Virus record (IMG/VR): IMGVR_UViG_3300031772_000109
Span: 1 to 38,754 of that record
From: a virus
Length of the DNA stretch: 38,754 nt
Reading direction: 5' to 3' (one strand)
This document shows, piece after piece, positions 6,626 to 13,066 of the stretch (positions within the stretch are counted from its first letter, which is position 1; every line of letters starts with the position of its first letter). Made by a program: the position numbers and the translations under genes. The notes beneath the pieces are model-generated. The model saw nothing but the letters and a program-made list of their open reading frames with translations, did no database searches and was not told the origin of the DNA.

Positions 6626-7114
6626 ATGCCAAAAGAAAACGAACAGTTTAGCGAGAACAACATCCCTAAGAGTAATTGGATGAAGTTCGATGTCGTGGGA
6701 AATTCCATTATTGGAACTTTCCTTTCCAAAGCCATTAAGCCAGCCAACGGCGACTATCCCGCTCAAATGGTTTATACGGTTTTCAACGCCATCATCAATG
6801 ATAAGCAACAGGAGTCAGGCGATGAGTGGAATTTTGGAGCAGCCATTCGGGAAGGCAACGCTAATTTCATCAATAACAAATTCGCCAAGGTTAAGCCTGG
6901 CACACGCATCGGCTTAAAGTTTATGAAAGAAATCCCACCGAAGAAAAAAGGCTTTCACCCTGCCAAGTCTTACATGCCGAATGTCTTTTTAGAAGATGGA
7001 CAGCCGAAAATCGACCCGCTATTTAATCAACTCTATGGCGAGAACTTTAATACCGATGATGCCGTAAAAGCGGAAGACGGTGAATTGTCCGTAGAAAGCG
7101 TTCCCTTCAATTAA
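6626..7114 (+). CDS. probable single-stranded DNA-binding protein (OB-fold type)
   Basis: 162 residues. The core (about 18-130) has the strand pattern and basic/aromatic content of phage OB-fold SSBs: WMKFDVVGNSIIGTFLSKA, YPAQMVYTVFNAI, then KPGTRIGLKFMKEIPP. The tail is acidic and ends in a hydrophobic tip (DGELSVESVPFN), like the SSB C-terminal tip that recruits partners. It lies within the replication genes. No enzymatic motif is visible. The call rests on overall pattern. Confidence 0.55.
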   Translation: MPKENEQFSENNIPKSNWMKFDVVGNSIIGTFLSKAIKPANGDYPAQMVYTVFNAIINDKQQESGDEWNFGAAIREGNANFINNKFAKVKPGTRIGLKFMKEIPPKKKGFHPAKSYMPNVFLEDGQPKIDPLFNQLYGENFNTDDAVKAEDGELSVESVPFN

Positions 7115-7122
7115 ATTAAGAC

Positions 7123-7226
7123 AGCAAGGATTAATTCCTTGCTCGGCGGAAGCGGTAAGCTGCGGCTTACTCCGAATGTTTACTTCATAGTTTTATTCGG
7201 CCGTCGATTAAGGAATTAATAATATG
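7123..7226 (+). promoter_or_regulatory. candidate RNA switch hiding the ribosome-binding site of the 7224 gene
   Basis: State A: ATTAATTCCTT (7130-7140) pairs with AAGGAATTAAT (7210-7220), and CGGCGG (7144-7149) with CCGTCG (7201-7206). This encloses two hairpins, GTAAGC-TGCG-GCTTAC (7155-7170) and CCGAAT/ATTCGG (7172-7200), in a three-way junction. The closing stem contains AAGGA (7210-7214), the Shine-Dalgarno sequence for ATG 7224. State B: AGCAAGGA (7123-7130) pairs with TCCTTGCT (7136-7143), using the same left strand and freeing the site. Mutually exclusive folds with the ribosome site in one of them are the hallmark of riboswitches and thermosensors. Confidence 0.55.
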
Positions 7227-7556
7227 AAAAAGAAAAATAAACTAGCCTATGTTCGGGTAATTGATAAGGTCAGATTGCCAGAAAAATATCATAAAGGAAA
7301 AAAGCTGATGAATGCGGAACGTCAAGAAGTCTGCAAACTTTATGCGACTGGTGATTATACTTACAGAGCCTTAGCGGAATACTTCGGCGTTTCTTATGGC
7401 GTCATTCAGGTTATAATTAATCCGAATGCCAAGAAGTGCCAGGCTGCGGCTGGAAAACGCTGGCGATTGAAAACTGGCTATAAACCAGACACCGATTGTA
7501 TGGAGTTAAGAAGACGCAAAAAAGCAATGATAATGCATGGATTAATAACGATATGA
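7224..7556 (+). CDS. helix-turn-helix protein (110 aa)
   Basis: The middle (ERQEVCKLYATGDYTYRALAEYFGVSYGVIQVII, about 32-65) has the pattern of a resolvase- or sigma-like helix-turn-helix. Flanking regions are strongly basic (KKKNKLAYV at the start, RRRKKAMIMHG at the end), suiting DNA binding. It has a real Shine-Dalgarno sequence (AAGGA) inside the candidate RNA switch. Its TGA stop overlaps the next start as ATGA, so the two are translationally coupled. The target is unknown. Confidence 0.65.
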   Translation: MKKKNKLAYVRVIDKVRLPEKYHKGKKLMNAERQEVCKLYATGDYTYRALAEYFGVSYGVIQVIINPNAKKCQAAAGKRWRLKTGYKPDTDCMELRRRKKAMIMHGLITI

Positions 7557-7780
7557 AAATAACTAAAATCTTTATTCAAAAAAGCAAGACGGTGGAAACC
7601 GCTGGCTTACTCGGCAAGGATGCTTATCGCAAAATCACAATCGGCAGCGAGTGCGAGGTTGCGGACGGAGAAAATGCCGTTGCCGCCAAGGACGAGCTGA
7701 TTGCGTTTGTGGATTTAGCTTTGGCGATTGAGGTGAGCAAGTTTAACGACGAAATCCGCTTAAAAAAGAAGGGAATTTAA
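7553..7780 (+). CDS. small hypothetical protein coupled to the HTH gene (75 aa)
   Basis: ATG 7553 overlaps the TGA of the previous gene (ATGA); the frame is open upstream but the overlap marks the start. The protein looks like a beta-strand domain (MKITKIFIQKSKTVET..., KITIGSECEV) followed by a helix (AAKDELIAFVDLALAIEVSKF). Function unknown. Confidence 0.6.
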   Translation: MKITKIFIQKSKTVETAGLLGKDAYRKITIGSECEVADGENAVAAKDELIAFVDLALAIEVSKFNDEIRLKKKGI

Positions 7781-7784
7781 TTAT

Positions 7785-8342
7785 ATGCCTAGTGGAGTTT
7801 ATATTTTAAAGAACAGAGGAAAATGGAACATAGGAAAGGTGCGGTCAAAAGAGTTCAGAAAAAATGTCGGTAATTTTTGGCGAGGCAAAAAAAAATCAGA
7901 AGACCTTAAAAGAAAGGACAGTGAGGCACACCGAGGGGCTAAACATTATAATTTTGGGAAAAAGCAATCTCCTGAATGGATAGCAATGATTAAAAGTGCA
8001 AATAGTGGCTCAAAAAGCCATCTTTGGAAGGGTGGGATTACACCGCTCTTCAGGAGCGTAAGAAAATGTTTCAAATACCGACAGTGGCGGTCAGACATTT
8101 TTACAAGAGATAACTGGACTTGCGTTGACTGTAACATCAGGGGAGGGGTACTGAAAGCGCATCACCTGAAGACGTTTGCCGCAATCCTCTGGGAATATAA
8201 AATAAAAACACTTGAAGAAGCTCTTCTTTGCGAAGAATTGTGGGATATAAATAATGGAGTCACCCTTTGTCACAAATGTCACTGGGATAGACATAGAAAA
8301 ATGAAATATGAACAAAAAAGACTACTTCTCTCTAAAGAATAA
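7785..8342 (+). CDS. HNH homing-type endonuclease with NUMOD-like N-terminus
   Basis: 185 residues. Residues 1-90 carry short basic segments typical of NUMOD-type DNA-contact repeats. The HNH domain spans about 100-175: CVDC (113-116), the catalytic-site pair HH at 126-127, an N-N pair before the last strand, and CHKC (162-165). It is expected to nick or cut DNA as a free-standing selfish endonuclease. It begins MPSGVY, exactly like the second HNH gene at 10641. It overlaps the exonuclease start by 35 bp and splits no recognisable gene. Confidence 0.85.
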   Translation: MPSGVYILKNRGKWNIGKVRSKEFRKNVGNFWRGKKKSEDLKRKDSEAHRGAKHYNFGKKQSPEWIAMIKSANSGSKSHLWKGGITPLFRSVRKCFKYRQWRSDIFTRDNWTCVDCNIRGGVLKAHHLKTFAAILWEYKIKTLEEALLCEELWDINNGVTLCHKCHWDRHRKMKYEQKRLLLSKE

Positions 8343-9081
8343 ATACATTTCAAGTAGTAAAATAAAAGATTTCCTTAAAAGTAAGGAGTATTTTAAGAAA
8401 CTCCATATAGACGGGACACTGGAGCGATTTGTCACGGATTCATTACTGATTGGGAGTGCGTGCGATTGCTGGCTTACTCGCAGTGAGCGGACATTCCGTA
8501 AAACGTATCATCTTGTCAGTCGCCGAACAAGCGATAGTCCAGATTATGAATTCCAGCTTAACCAGACCATGATGGAGAAGATTGAAGCTATCTGTCACGC
8601 CGTTGTCAGAACCCAGGCGTATAAAGACATTCGCAAGCAGAAATACAAGAGCCAGAAAATACTGATTAAGCCGATGAAAGGTCTTGGGCGTTTTCGCGGA
8701 ATTTGTGGGATACCTGATTGGTATAAAATTAAAGACGACGGCACGTGCGTTATCATAGACTTGAAGACAACTCAAGACGCCAGCCCAAAGAAATACTTTT
8801 TTTTCTGCTCCGAATATAATTATTTTTTGCAAGCAGCCATGTATCGGATTCTGCTGAAGCACAAATATCCGCAGATTCAAACATTCTTGAATCTGCATCT
8901 GGTGGTTGAGAAAGACACCGACGGCATCAATGACGTTTATACTTACGAACTGGCGAATCAGCTTGTCGAAGAGAATATTGCTTTAATCAGTGAACTGATT
9001 AAAGCAATCGCCGCCGAAAAACAATTCCTACCGAAGCCTGCGACGTGGGAAGACAGACTAGTAATCGGAGAAATGCTATGA
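8308..9081 (+). CDS. PD-(D/E)XK exonuclease, RecE/Cas4-like
   Basis: 257 residues. Catalytic core: P136-D137 (GIPDWYKI), then D151-L-K153 (VIIDLKTTQ), then a Q-motif helix (FLQAAMY, 173-179). This order matches phage RecE-type (DUF3799) nucleases. The N-terminus (ISSSKIKDFLKS) also fits that family. It would resect double-stranded ends for recombination beside the SSB-like protein. The start lies inside the HNH gene because no later in-frame ATG keeps the N-terminus. Its TGA stop overlaps the next ATG. Confidence 0.75.
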   Translation: MNKKDYFSLKNKYISSSKIKDFLKSKEYFKKLHIDGTLERFVTDSLLIGSACDCWLTRSERTFRKTYHLVSRRTSDSPDYEFQLNQTMMEKIEAICHAVVRTQAYKDIRKQKYKSQKILIKPMKGLGRFRGICGIPDWYKIKDDGTCVIIDLKTTQDASPKKYFFFCSEYNYFLQAAMYRILLKHKYPQIQTFLNLHLVVEKDTDGINDVYTYELANQLVEENIALISELIKAIAAEKQFLPKPATWEDRLVIGEML

Positions 9082-9206
9082 AAGAAGCCATAATCATCTT
9101 ACTTACAATCTTTATTCTATTCTTGTTTCCAGCACTTTTCTGGCTGGCGATTAAGATTTTTGCTGTTCTGGTTGTGGTTTCGTTGCTATGTGATTTAATA
9201 AATTAA
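9078..9206 (+). CDS. small membrane protein (42 aa)
   Basis: It overlaps the exonuclease stop as ATGA. MKEAIIILLTIFILFLFPALF... is almost wholly hydrophobic to the end, with a proline-phenylalanine break giving one long or two short membrane helices. It looks holin-like in size but lies among replication genes. Function unknown. Confidence 0.5.
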   Translation: MKEAIIILLTIFILFLFPALFWLAIKIFAVLVVVSLLCDLIN

Positions 9207-9216
9207 ATAAAAATAT

Positions 9217-9720
9217 ATGAGAGAAATTAAATTCAGGGCTTGGGACAACAAGAAAAAAGAATGGCTATTAGGATATAATTATAAAAGCCTTGGCGGTTTT
9301 AGTTTATTTGGAGAGTGTATATTGCTTGGAGAGTGGGGACACATTCTTGATGAATTTATTTTAAGAAGAAGCTCTGATGATTTAAAGGTAATGCAATATA
9401 CAGGGCTAAAAGACAAGAACGGTAAGGAAGTTTATGAAGGAGATATTATCAAAAAACAATACAAAGATAAGCCTTATTCGGAGAAAGCAAAAACAAAAGA
9501 AATATTATCAGAAGTTGTTTGGCGAGAAGGATGCAATGTTCAAAATAACGACTTCAATAATAAAACATTGAAAAAAGACCCATCTGCATTTAACGAAGAG
9601 CCTTGTTTCGGTGTTAAAAGAATAACGAAAGAAAATAATTTTTATTGTTGCAATTGGTCTGGTTTTTCAGGGTGCGAAGTAATCGGCAATATTTATGAAA
9701 ATACTGAACTACTTAAATAG
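9217..9720 (+). CDS. YopX-family phage protein
   Basis: 167 residues with the family signature: REIKFRAWD at the start, MQYTGLKDKNGKEVYEGDII in the middle (about 68-87) and EVIGNIYENTELL at the end. YopX proteins are widespread in phages as small beta-barrel-like domains of unknown function. The gene ends in TAG, and a leader shared with the next two genes follows. Confidence 0.85.
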   Translation: MREIKFRAWDNKKKEWLLGYNYKSLGGFSLFGECILLGEWGHILDEFILRRSSDDLKVMQYTGLKDKNGKEVYEGDIIKKQYKDKPYSEKAKTKEILSEVVWREGCNVQNNDFNNKTLKKDPSAFNEEPCFGVKRITKENNFYCCNWSGFSGCEVIGNIYENTELLK

Positions 9721-9736
9721 TTTCCTTTAACCTTGG

Positions 9737-9978
9737 AAGTAAATTATTAACTAATAAAAATGTTTTATGAAACCAAACAAATATGGATGTAAGGTCTCAG
9801 ATGATGTATGCGTAATGCACGATGAACCATTGGTTTGCAAGCACGGATGCACTCACTCTAAATGCAACTGCAAGGAATATGTTGAAAATATGGTTAGCTT
9901 AAATAATGAAAAGGACAAATAGTTCCCAGCATCCTCAAGGTTTAAGTAAATTATTAACTAATAAAAATGTTTTATGAA
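9737..9978 (+). repeat. 35-bp direct repeat covering two gene starts
   Basis: The 35 bases at 9737-9771 are repeated exactly at 9944-9978 (AAGTAAATTATTAACTAATA... through the start codon to ATGAA). Each copy supplies the leader and ATG of a gene (9767 and 9974). The upstream edge TAGTTCCCAGCATCCT at 9920-9935 also recurs at 10309-10324, so a leader cassette has been copied. Confidence 0.8.
9767..9922 (+). CDS. small cysteine-rich protein (51 aa)
   Basis: Cysteines at 8, 14, 24, 28, 33 and 35, with histidines at 18, 26 and 30 (CKHGCTHSKCNCKEY), suggest a small zinc-binding fold. It uses the repeated leader and ends in a TAG that is part of the second repeat block. No family recognised. Confidence 0.55.
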   Translation: MKPNKYGCKVSDDVCVMHDEPLVCKHGCTHSKCNCKEYVENMVSLNNEKDK

Positions 9979-10297
9979 GAAAGTAGATGAAGTAGTGATT
10001 GATGGGGAAAACCTTTTGGTTATAAAGGCTTTAAAGAAAATGGGGTTTAAAACAACAAAGCCTCGGCATAAAAACGCTAATGGCTCTGACTTGTTCGCCA
10101 TTAAGGATAATTATGTGTTATCGGTGGAAGTTAAAAAGGCTACTAAAATAAAAAATGTTTTTAGAACACGAGGAGTGACGAGGACAAATGATGATTTAAT
10201 AGCGATAGTCTTCCCTTTTGATTATGTCTTAATAGAACCAATGCGAGACCATTTAAAATGCTGTAATAAAGGTGGAGATAGATTTTTAAATTATTAG
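9974..10297 (+). CDS. small PD-(D/E)XK-superfamily nuclease-like protein
   Basis: 107 residues. After a helix (ENLLVIKALKKMGF) comes GSD at 37-39 (D39), then VEVKKA with E52-x-K54, the spacing of a PD-(D/E)XK core such as Hjc, Mrr or DUF4365-like enzymes. The tail is short, so it may act as a dimer. It could be a resolvase or repair nuclease. The leader is the copied 35-bp repeat. Confidence 0.55.
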   Translation: MKKVDEVVIDGENLLVIKALKKMGFKTTKPRHKNANGSDLFAIKDNYVLSVEVKKATKIKNVFRTRGVTRTNDDLIAIVFPFDYVLIEPMRDHLKCCNKGGDRFLNY

Positions 10298-10319
10298 CTC
10301 CGGCTAATTAGTTCCCAGC

Positions 10320-10452
10320 ATCCTATCAGGATTGTGGCGGACAACCGCTTTACTATAAATATAGTTAGAAACATCATTGACCTTCTATGAGCTGAGAAGG
10401 TAAAAGGCTCACGGCTATAAGCTGGTGTAACCCCAGCCAATCCTGTTAGGAT
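10320..10452 (+). ncRNA. candidate structured RNA closed by a 14-bp stem
   Basis: ATCCTATCAGGATTG (10320-10334) pairs with CAATCCTGTTAGGAT (10438-10452) over 15 positions with a single T-T mismatch. Inside are GCGG-ACAA-CCGC (10337-10348), ACTAT/ATAGT (10352-10365), ACCTTCT/AGAAGGT (10380-10401) and GCTGG/CCAGC (10421-10437). The loop of the third hairpin contains TGAGC (10388-10392), complementary to GCTCA (10407-10411), allowing an H-type pseudoknot. Each closing strand is also a small palindrome (ATCCT-N3-AGGAT). The element fills the leader of the 53-residue gene at 10475. It matches no RNA class I know. Confidence 0.6.
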
Positions 10453-10474
10453 ATTGAGAATTAAAATATAAATT

Positions 10475-10636
10475 ATGAGAACTAAAAAGCAGATAGAGGA
10501 GTTTGATGGAATGCTGTTAGACCACGAATGGTTTGTCAGGTTTGTTGATGTGACTAAAGGTTTAGACAGAAAGACTAACAAAAGACTTCAAAAAAACCGT
10601 ATCGCTTTCTTAAAATGGTTTACTAAAATCAATTAA
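10475..10636 (+). CDS. small basic hypothetical protein (53 aa)
   Basis: MRTKKQIEEFDGMLLDHEWF... ending RIAFLKWFTKIN; it is helical and basic. It lies between the candidate structured RNA and the second HNH gene. Its 166-base leader is much longer than its neighbours', so the RNA probably acts on it or on the pair. Function unknown. Confidence 0.55.
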   Translation: MRTKKQIEEFDGMLLDHEWFVRFVDVTKGLDRKTNKRLQKNRIAFLKWFTKIN

Positions 10637-10640
10637 ATAT

Positions 10641-11003
10641 ATGCCTTCAGGTGTTTATAATCATAAAAAATCAAGACCTTATTTTAAACATTCCAAGAAG
10701 ACTAAAGAAAAAATAAAAAAATCTCTTTTAGGACATCCTGTTTCCGAGGAGACAATAGAAAAGATGAGCGGTAAAAATAGTCCAAGGTGGAAAGGCGGTG
10801 GCTATAATTATAAACATTATCGAATTATTAAAGAAAAAGGTAGGGCAACAAATTATATTTGTGAGATTTGTGAAAAAAAACAGGCAAAGCATTGGTCAAA
10901 TATTAACCATAAATATAAAAAAAACCCAAACGATTACAGGGCGTTATGTTGTAGTTGTCATAAAAATTGGGATAATAAACTAAGGAATGGTTTAAAAAAT
11001 TAA
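10641..11003 (+). CDS. small HNH endonuclease with NUMOD3-like motifs
   Basis: 120 residues. The N-terminal part has GHPVSEETIEKMSGKNSPRW (31-50), a NUMOD3-type DNA-binding repeat. The HNH part has CEIC (74-77), N-x-H (NINH, H90), and CCSCHKNWDN (103-112). It shares the N-terminus MPSGVY with the gene at 7785. It is probably a free-standing homing endonuclease. Its last bases begin a 36-bp repeat that recurs at 11605. Confidence 0.8.
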   Translation: MPSGVYNHKKSRPYFKHSKKTKEKIKKSLLGHPVSEETIEKMSGKNSPRWKGGGYNYKHYRIIKEKGRATNYICEICEKKQAKHWSNINHKYKKNPNDYRALCCSCHKNWDNKLRNGLKN

Positions 11004-11013
11004 AATAAACTCT

Positions 11014-11340
11014 ATGGACTGGAGAGAAAAACTAAAAAAAGAGCTTATCGGCATTAGAAACGGAGGCTTAATTACACCTGTTATCGCCTTTATCGAAGAA
11101 TTATTGGAAGAAAAAGACTTTATTATTTCAGCATTAGAAAGTTCTGAAGAAACACTGGAAGATGCCAATGAAAAACTTGCCAAAGAACTGAATGCAAAGA
11201 TAAAACTGCCAGAAGAAAGAAAATTATTTAATCAAACCAAACCTTCTGGCGGTTATTTTAAAGAATTAGAAGAATTACACTTTGCTCAAGGTTTCAATCA
11301 GGCGATAGATGAAGTCCGTAAGCTGAATAATATAAAGTAA
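11014..11340 (+). CDS. coiled-coil hypothetical protein (108 aa)
   Basis: MDWREKLKKELIGIRNGG..., then a long acidic helix (FIEELLEEKDFIISALESSEETLEDANEKLAKEL, about 29-62) with heptad-like leucines, then a second helical part. The first 10 bases of coding sequence and its leader are copied at 11605-11640. Function unknown. Confidence 0.65.
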   Translation: MDWREKLKKELIGIRNGGLITPVIAFIEELLEEKDFIISALESSEETLEDANEKLAKELNAKIKLPEERKLFNQTKPSGGYFKELEELHFAQGFNQAIDEVRKLNNIK

Positions 11341-11341
11341 A

Positions 11342-11502
11342 ATGCAAATCGAAGATTTTATCTTTTTTTGTATGGTAGCGATGATGGTATTCTTGTCATT
11401 GCAATCTGTGCTTGTTTTGGTGTCTATCAGCCTTTAACAATCAGCGACATTATAATTGGTTCAGTTATTTTTTCAGCTCTAATCCTTTTTGAAACTGCTT
11501 GA
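11342..11502 (+). CDS. small membrane protein requiring a -1 frameshift at a T7 run
   Basis: ATG 11342 opens MQIEDFIFF and then, unshifted, stops at 11437 after 31 codons. Reading one base back at the seven-T run (11373-11379) gives about 53 residues, continuing LYGSDDGILVIAICACFGVY and ISDIIIGSVIFSALILFETA, two clear membrane helices ending at TGA 11500-11502. The shifted frame has no start of its own. It is either programmed slippage at C-TTT-TTT-T, a homopolymer sequencing error or a broken gene. Confidence 0.4.
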
Positions 11503-11526
11503 CTTTTTTAGTATAAGTGCTATCAT
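11499..11526 (+). promoter_or_regulatory. extended -10 promoter upstream of the methyltransferase cassette
   Basis: TTGACT (11499-11504), a 16-bp spacer, TGC and TATCAT (11521-11526). Same architecture as the promoters at 128 and 5931. It would transcribe two tiny ORFs and the methyltransferase. Confidence 0.55.
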
Positions 11527-11683
11527 TATAATATACATATCAGTCTTAATAAACTAAATAAAAAAAAGTATGGTGACGGTGATTATGATAAAAAGATTTA
11601 TAATTGGTTTAAAAAATTAAAATAAACTCTATGGACTGGAAAGAAAAGTTTAAAGGCGTTTAAATAATATAAAGGAGGGCTAA

Positions 11684-11749
11684 ATGTGCTTAATAGTCTG
11701 CTCTGCTCTTGGAATCATTCGTGGAGTATTAGAAAATAATAATAAATAA
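11684..11749 (+). CDS. 21-residue micro-ORF with a consensus ribosome-binding site
   Basis: MCLIVCSALGIIRGVLENNNK. AAAGGAGGG (11671-11679) ends 4 bases before ATG, the strongest Shine-Dalgarno sequence in this half. It has a short hydrophobic segment with two cysteines. It may be a leader peptide for the methyltransferase or a small membrane peptide. Confidence 0.35.
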   Translation: MCLIVCSALGIIRGVLENNNK

Positions 11750-11751
11750 AT

Positions 11752-11817
11752 ATGAAGAATAAAAACTTAAGCGATGACTATTGTAAATTAGCGAGGGAGA
11801 GGTTAAAAAAATTTTAA
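11752..11817 (+). CDS. 21-residue micro-ORF before the methyltransferase
   Basis: MKNKNLSDDYCKLARERLKKF, starting 2 bases after the previous micro-ORF and ending 1 base before the methyltransferase ATG. AGGGAGAGG near its end could serve the methyltransferase as a distant ribosome-binding site. It could equally be only a leader. Confidence 0.3.
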   Translation: MKNKNLSDDYCKLARERLKKF

Positions 11818-11818
11818 T

Positions 11819-12949
11819 ATGGAAAACAAACAAGAAGTTTTAGGTCAATATTTTACAAAAATTGAAATTGTAAAAAATTTGGTAAATTTAGTTTTATCGT
11901 ACACGCACTACAAAAATAACATAAAAATACTTGAACCATCTTTTGGGACTGGAAATTTTATCAAAGTACTCAAAGAAAATGGATTTTTAAATATCGATGG
12001 GTGTGAAATAGACGAGGAGTTAACCACAGAACCGTCGGATTTTTTCAATATGCCTTTTGGCAAAAAATACGACCTAATTATTGGCAACCCGCCGTTTAGC
12101 AAATACAATTTAAAAGAAAGCTATTTTGACATAAAAAAATATCTCCTGTCGAACGCCTTATCTCCTATTTTCCTAACAAAAAAAGAATTAACGAAGGAGA
12201 AGGAAAAAATTGAGAATATTTTTATACTCAAAAGTTTAAAACATTTAGCGGACAAAGAATCTTCACTTGGTTTTGTTTTGCCAATTTCATTTTTTATAAA
12301 AAATCGAAATAAATCTGTAAAGGATGAGTTATTGAAATATTTTTCAACAATTATTATTTATCAAAATGATAAAGTTTGGTTTGATAAGAATATCCCCTGT
12401 TGTTTTACTGTCTTTACCAATTCAGGAGAGCTAAAAAACAAAATTATTTTGCTATACGAAAATGGTAAGAAAAACGAAGAAGTATTTGATATAAAAAATA
12501 TTCATGAAGAATTAATTCCGCAGGTAGTTTTTCATAAGAATAACGGATATATAAAAAACGACAAGGGAACGCCTTTACTGGAATTTTTTGAAGCAAAGAA
12601 GGTTAACGTCCAAAAATCATACAAAGAAAACAATATCTCGGCAAAAAATATTCTTGAAAAAAATGAAATACCAAAAAATAAACCGATTGAAAATTATAAA
12701 ATTGCCGTAGTGAGGGTTGGCAATTCTAGCGTCGGGAAGTGCGGTCTAATAAACGAGAGGGAAGATATTTTAAATGATATGTTTTACATCTTTGATGTAA
12801 AACATCAATACGCTAAAGACAAACAATTAAAAGAAAATATTTGTCGCCAAATAAATAAAAATATTGATTATTTTAGAAATATAACTTGCCGGGTTGGAAG
12901 TAAATCAATCAAGAGAGAAGATGTATACAACTTTAAAGTTAGCATTTAG
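11819..12949 (+). CDS. N6-adenine DNA methyltransferase
   Basis: 376 residues, class I SAM-dependent. Motif I EPSFGTGNF (39-47), an acidic adenosine-contact strand (GCEIDEEL), and catalytic motif IV GNPPF (89-93) define an adenine-N6 enzyme of the Eco57I/type I-like group. Residues 200-376 are a less conserved recognition region rich in K and N. No restriction partner is adjacent, so it probably protects phage DNA or marks it. It is visibly more AT- and lysine-rich than the helicase genes and is bracketed by repeats, suggesting a later insertion. Confidence 0.88.
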   Translation: MENKQEVLGQYFTKIEIVKNLVNLVLSYTHYKNNIKILEPSFGTGNFIKVLKENGFLNIDGCEIDEELTTEPSDFFNMPFGKKYDLIIGNPPFSKYNLKESYFDIKKYLLSNALSPIFLTKKELTKEKEKIENIFILKSLKHLADKESSLGFVLPISFFIKNRNKSVKDELLKYFSTIIIYQNDKVWFDKNIPCCFTVFTNSGELKNKIILLYENGKKNEEVFDIKNIHEELIPQVVFHKNNGYIKNDKGTPLLEFFEAKKVNVQKSYKENNISAKNILEKNEIPKNKPIENYKIAVVRVGNSSVGKCGLINEREDILNDMFYIFDVKHQYAKDKQLKENICRQINKNIDYFRNITCRVGSKSIKREDVYNFKVSI

Positions 12950-13027
12950 GAGCTTATTTCATTAAAGACTCGTGCCTTGAGGCGGTAAGGCGTTTAAATA
13001 ACATCGTTTAATTAATTTAAATATCAA

Positions 13028-13053
13028 CGCTGTCTGCCAAAAAGCAGATAGTG
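13028..13053 (+). promoter_or_regulatory. leader hairpin upstream of the Myb-like gene
   Basis: CGCTGTCTGC (13028-13037) pairs with GCAGATAGTG (13044-13053) over 10 positions with two G-U pairs and a CAAAAA loop. No T run follows. It ends 13 bases before ATG 13067, so it may influence translation. The rest of 12950-13066 shows nothing but the 15-bp repeat at 12987. Confidence 0.45.
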
Positions 13054-13066
13054 TAAAAATGCTAAC

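Larger units (their letters stand above)
10988..11640 (+). repeat. 36-bp direct repeat pair spanning a gene start
   Basis: The 36 bases at 10988-11023 (end of the HNH gene, leader and ATGGACTGGA) recur exactly at 11605-11640. At the second site the reading frame after ATGGACTGGA stops after 10 codons (MDWKEKFKGV), so the copy is vestigial. Its tail AAGGCGTTTAAATAA (11653-11667) recurs at 12987-13001 beyond the methyltransferase. Confidence 0.8.

Noticed and set aside
7785-8342. Group I intron carrying the HNH gene
   Set aside because: No gene is interrupted on both sides and no intron core was seen; the gene overlaps its neighbour as a free-standing unit.
10298-10474. tRNA gene in the long leader
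   Set aside because: No T-loop or acceptor-stem pattern; the pairing fits the closed multi-helix element instead. No tRNA was recognised elsewhere.
10320-11003. HEARO/omega RNA with IscB-type nuclease
   Set aside because: The structured RNA is near an HNH gene, but that protein is only 120 residues with no RuvC domain, and a small gene lies between.
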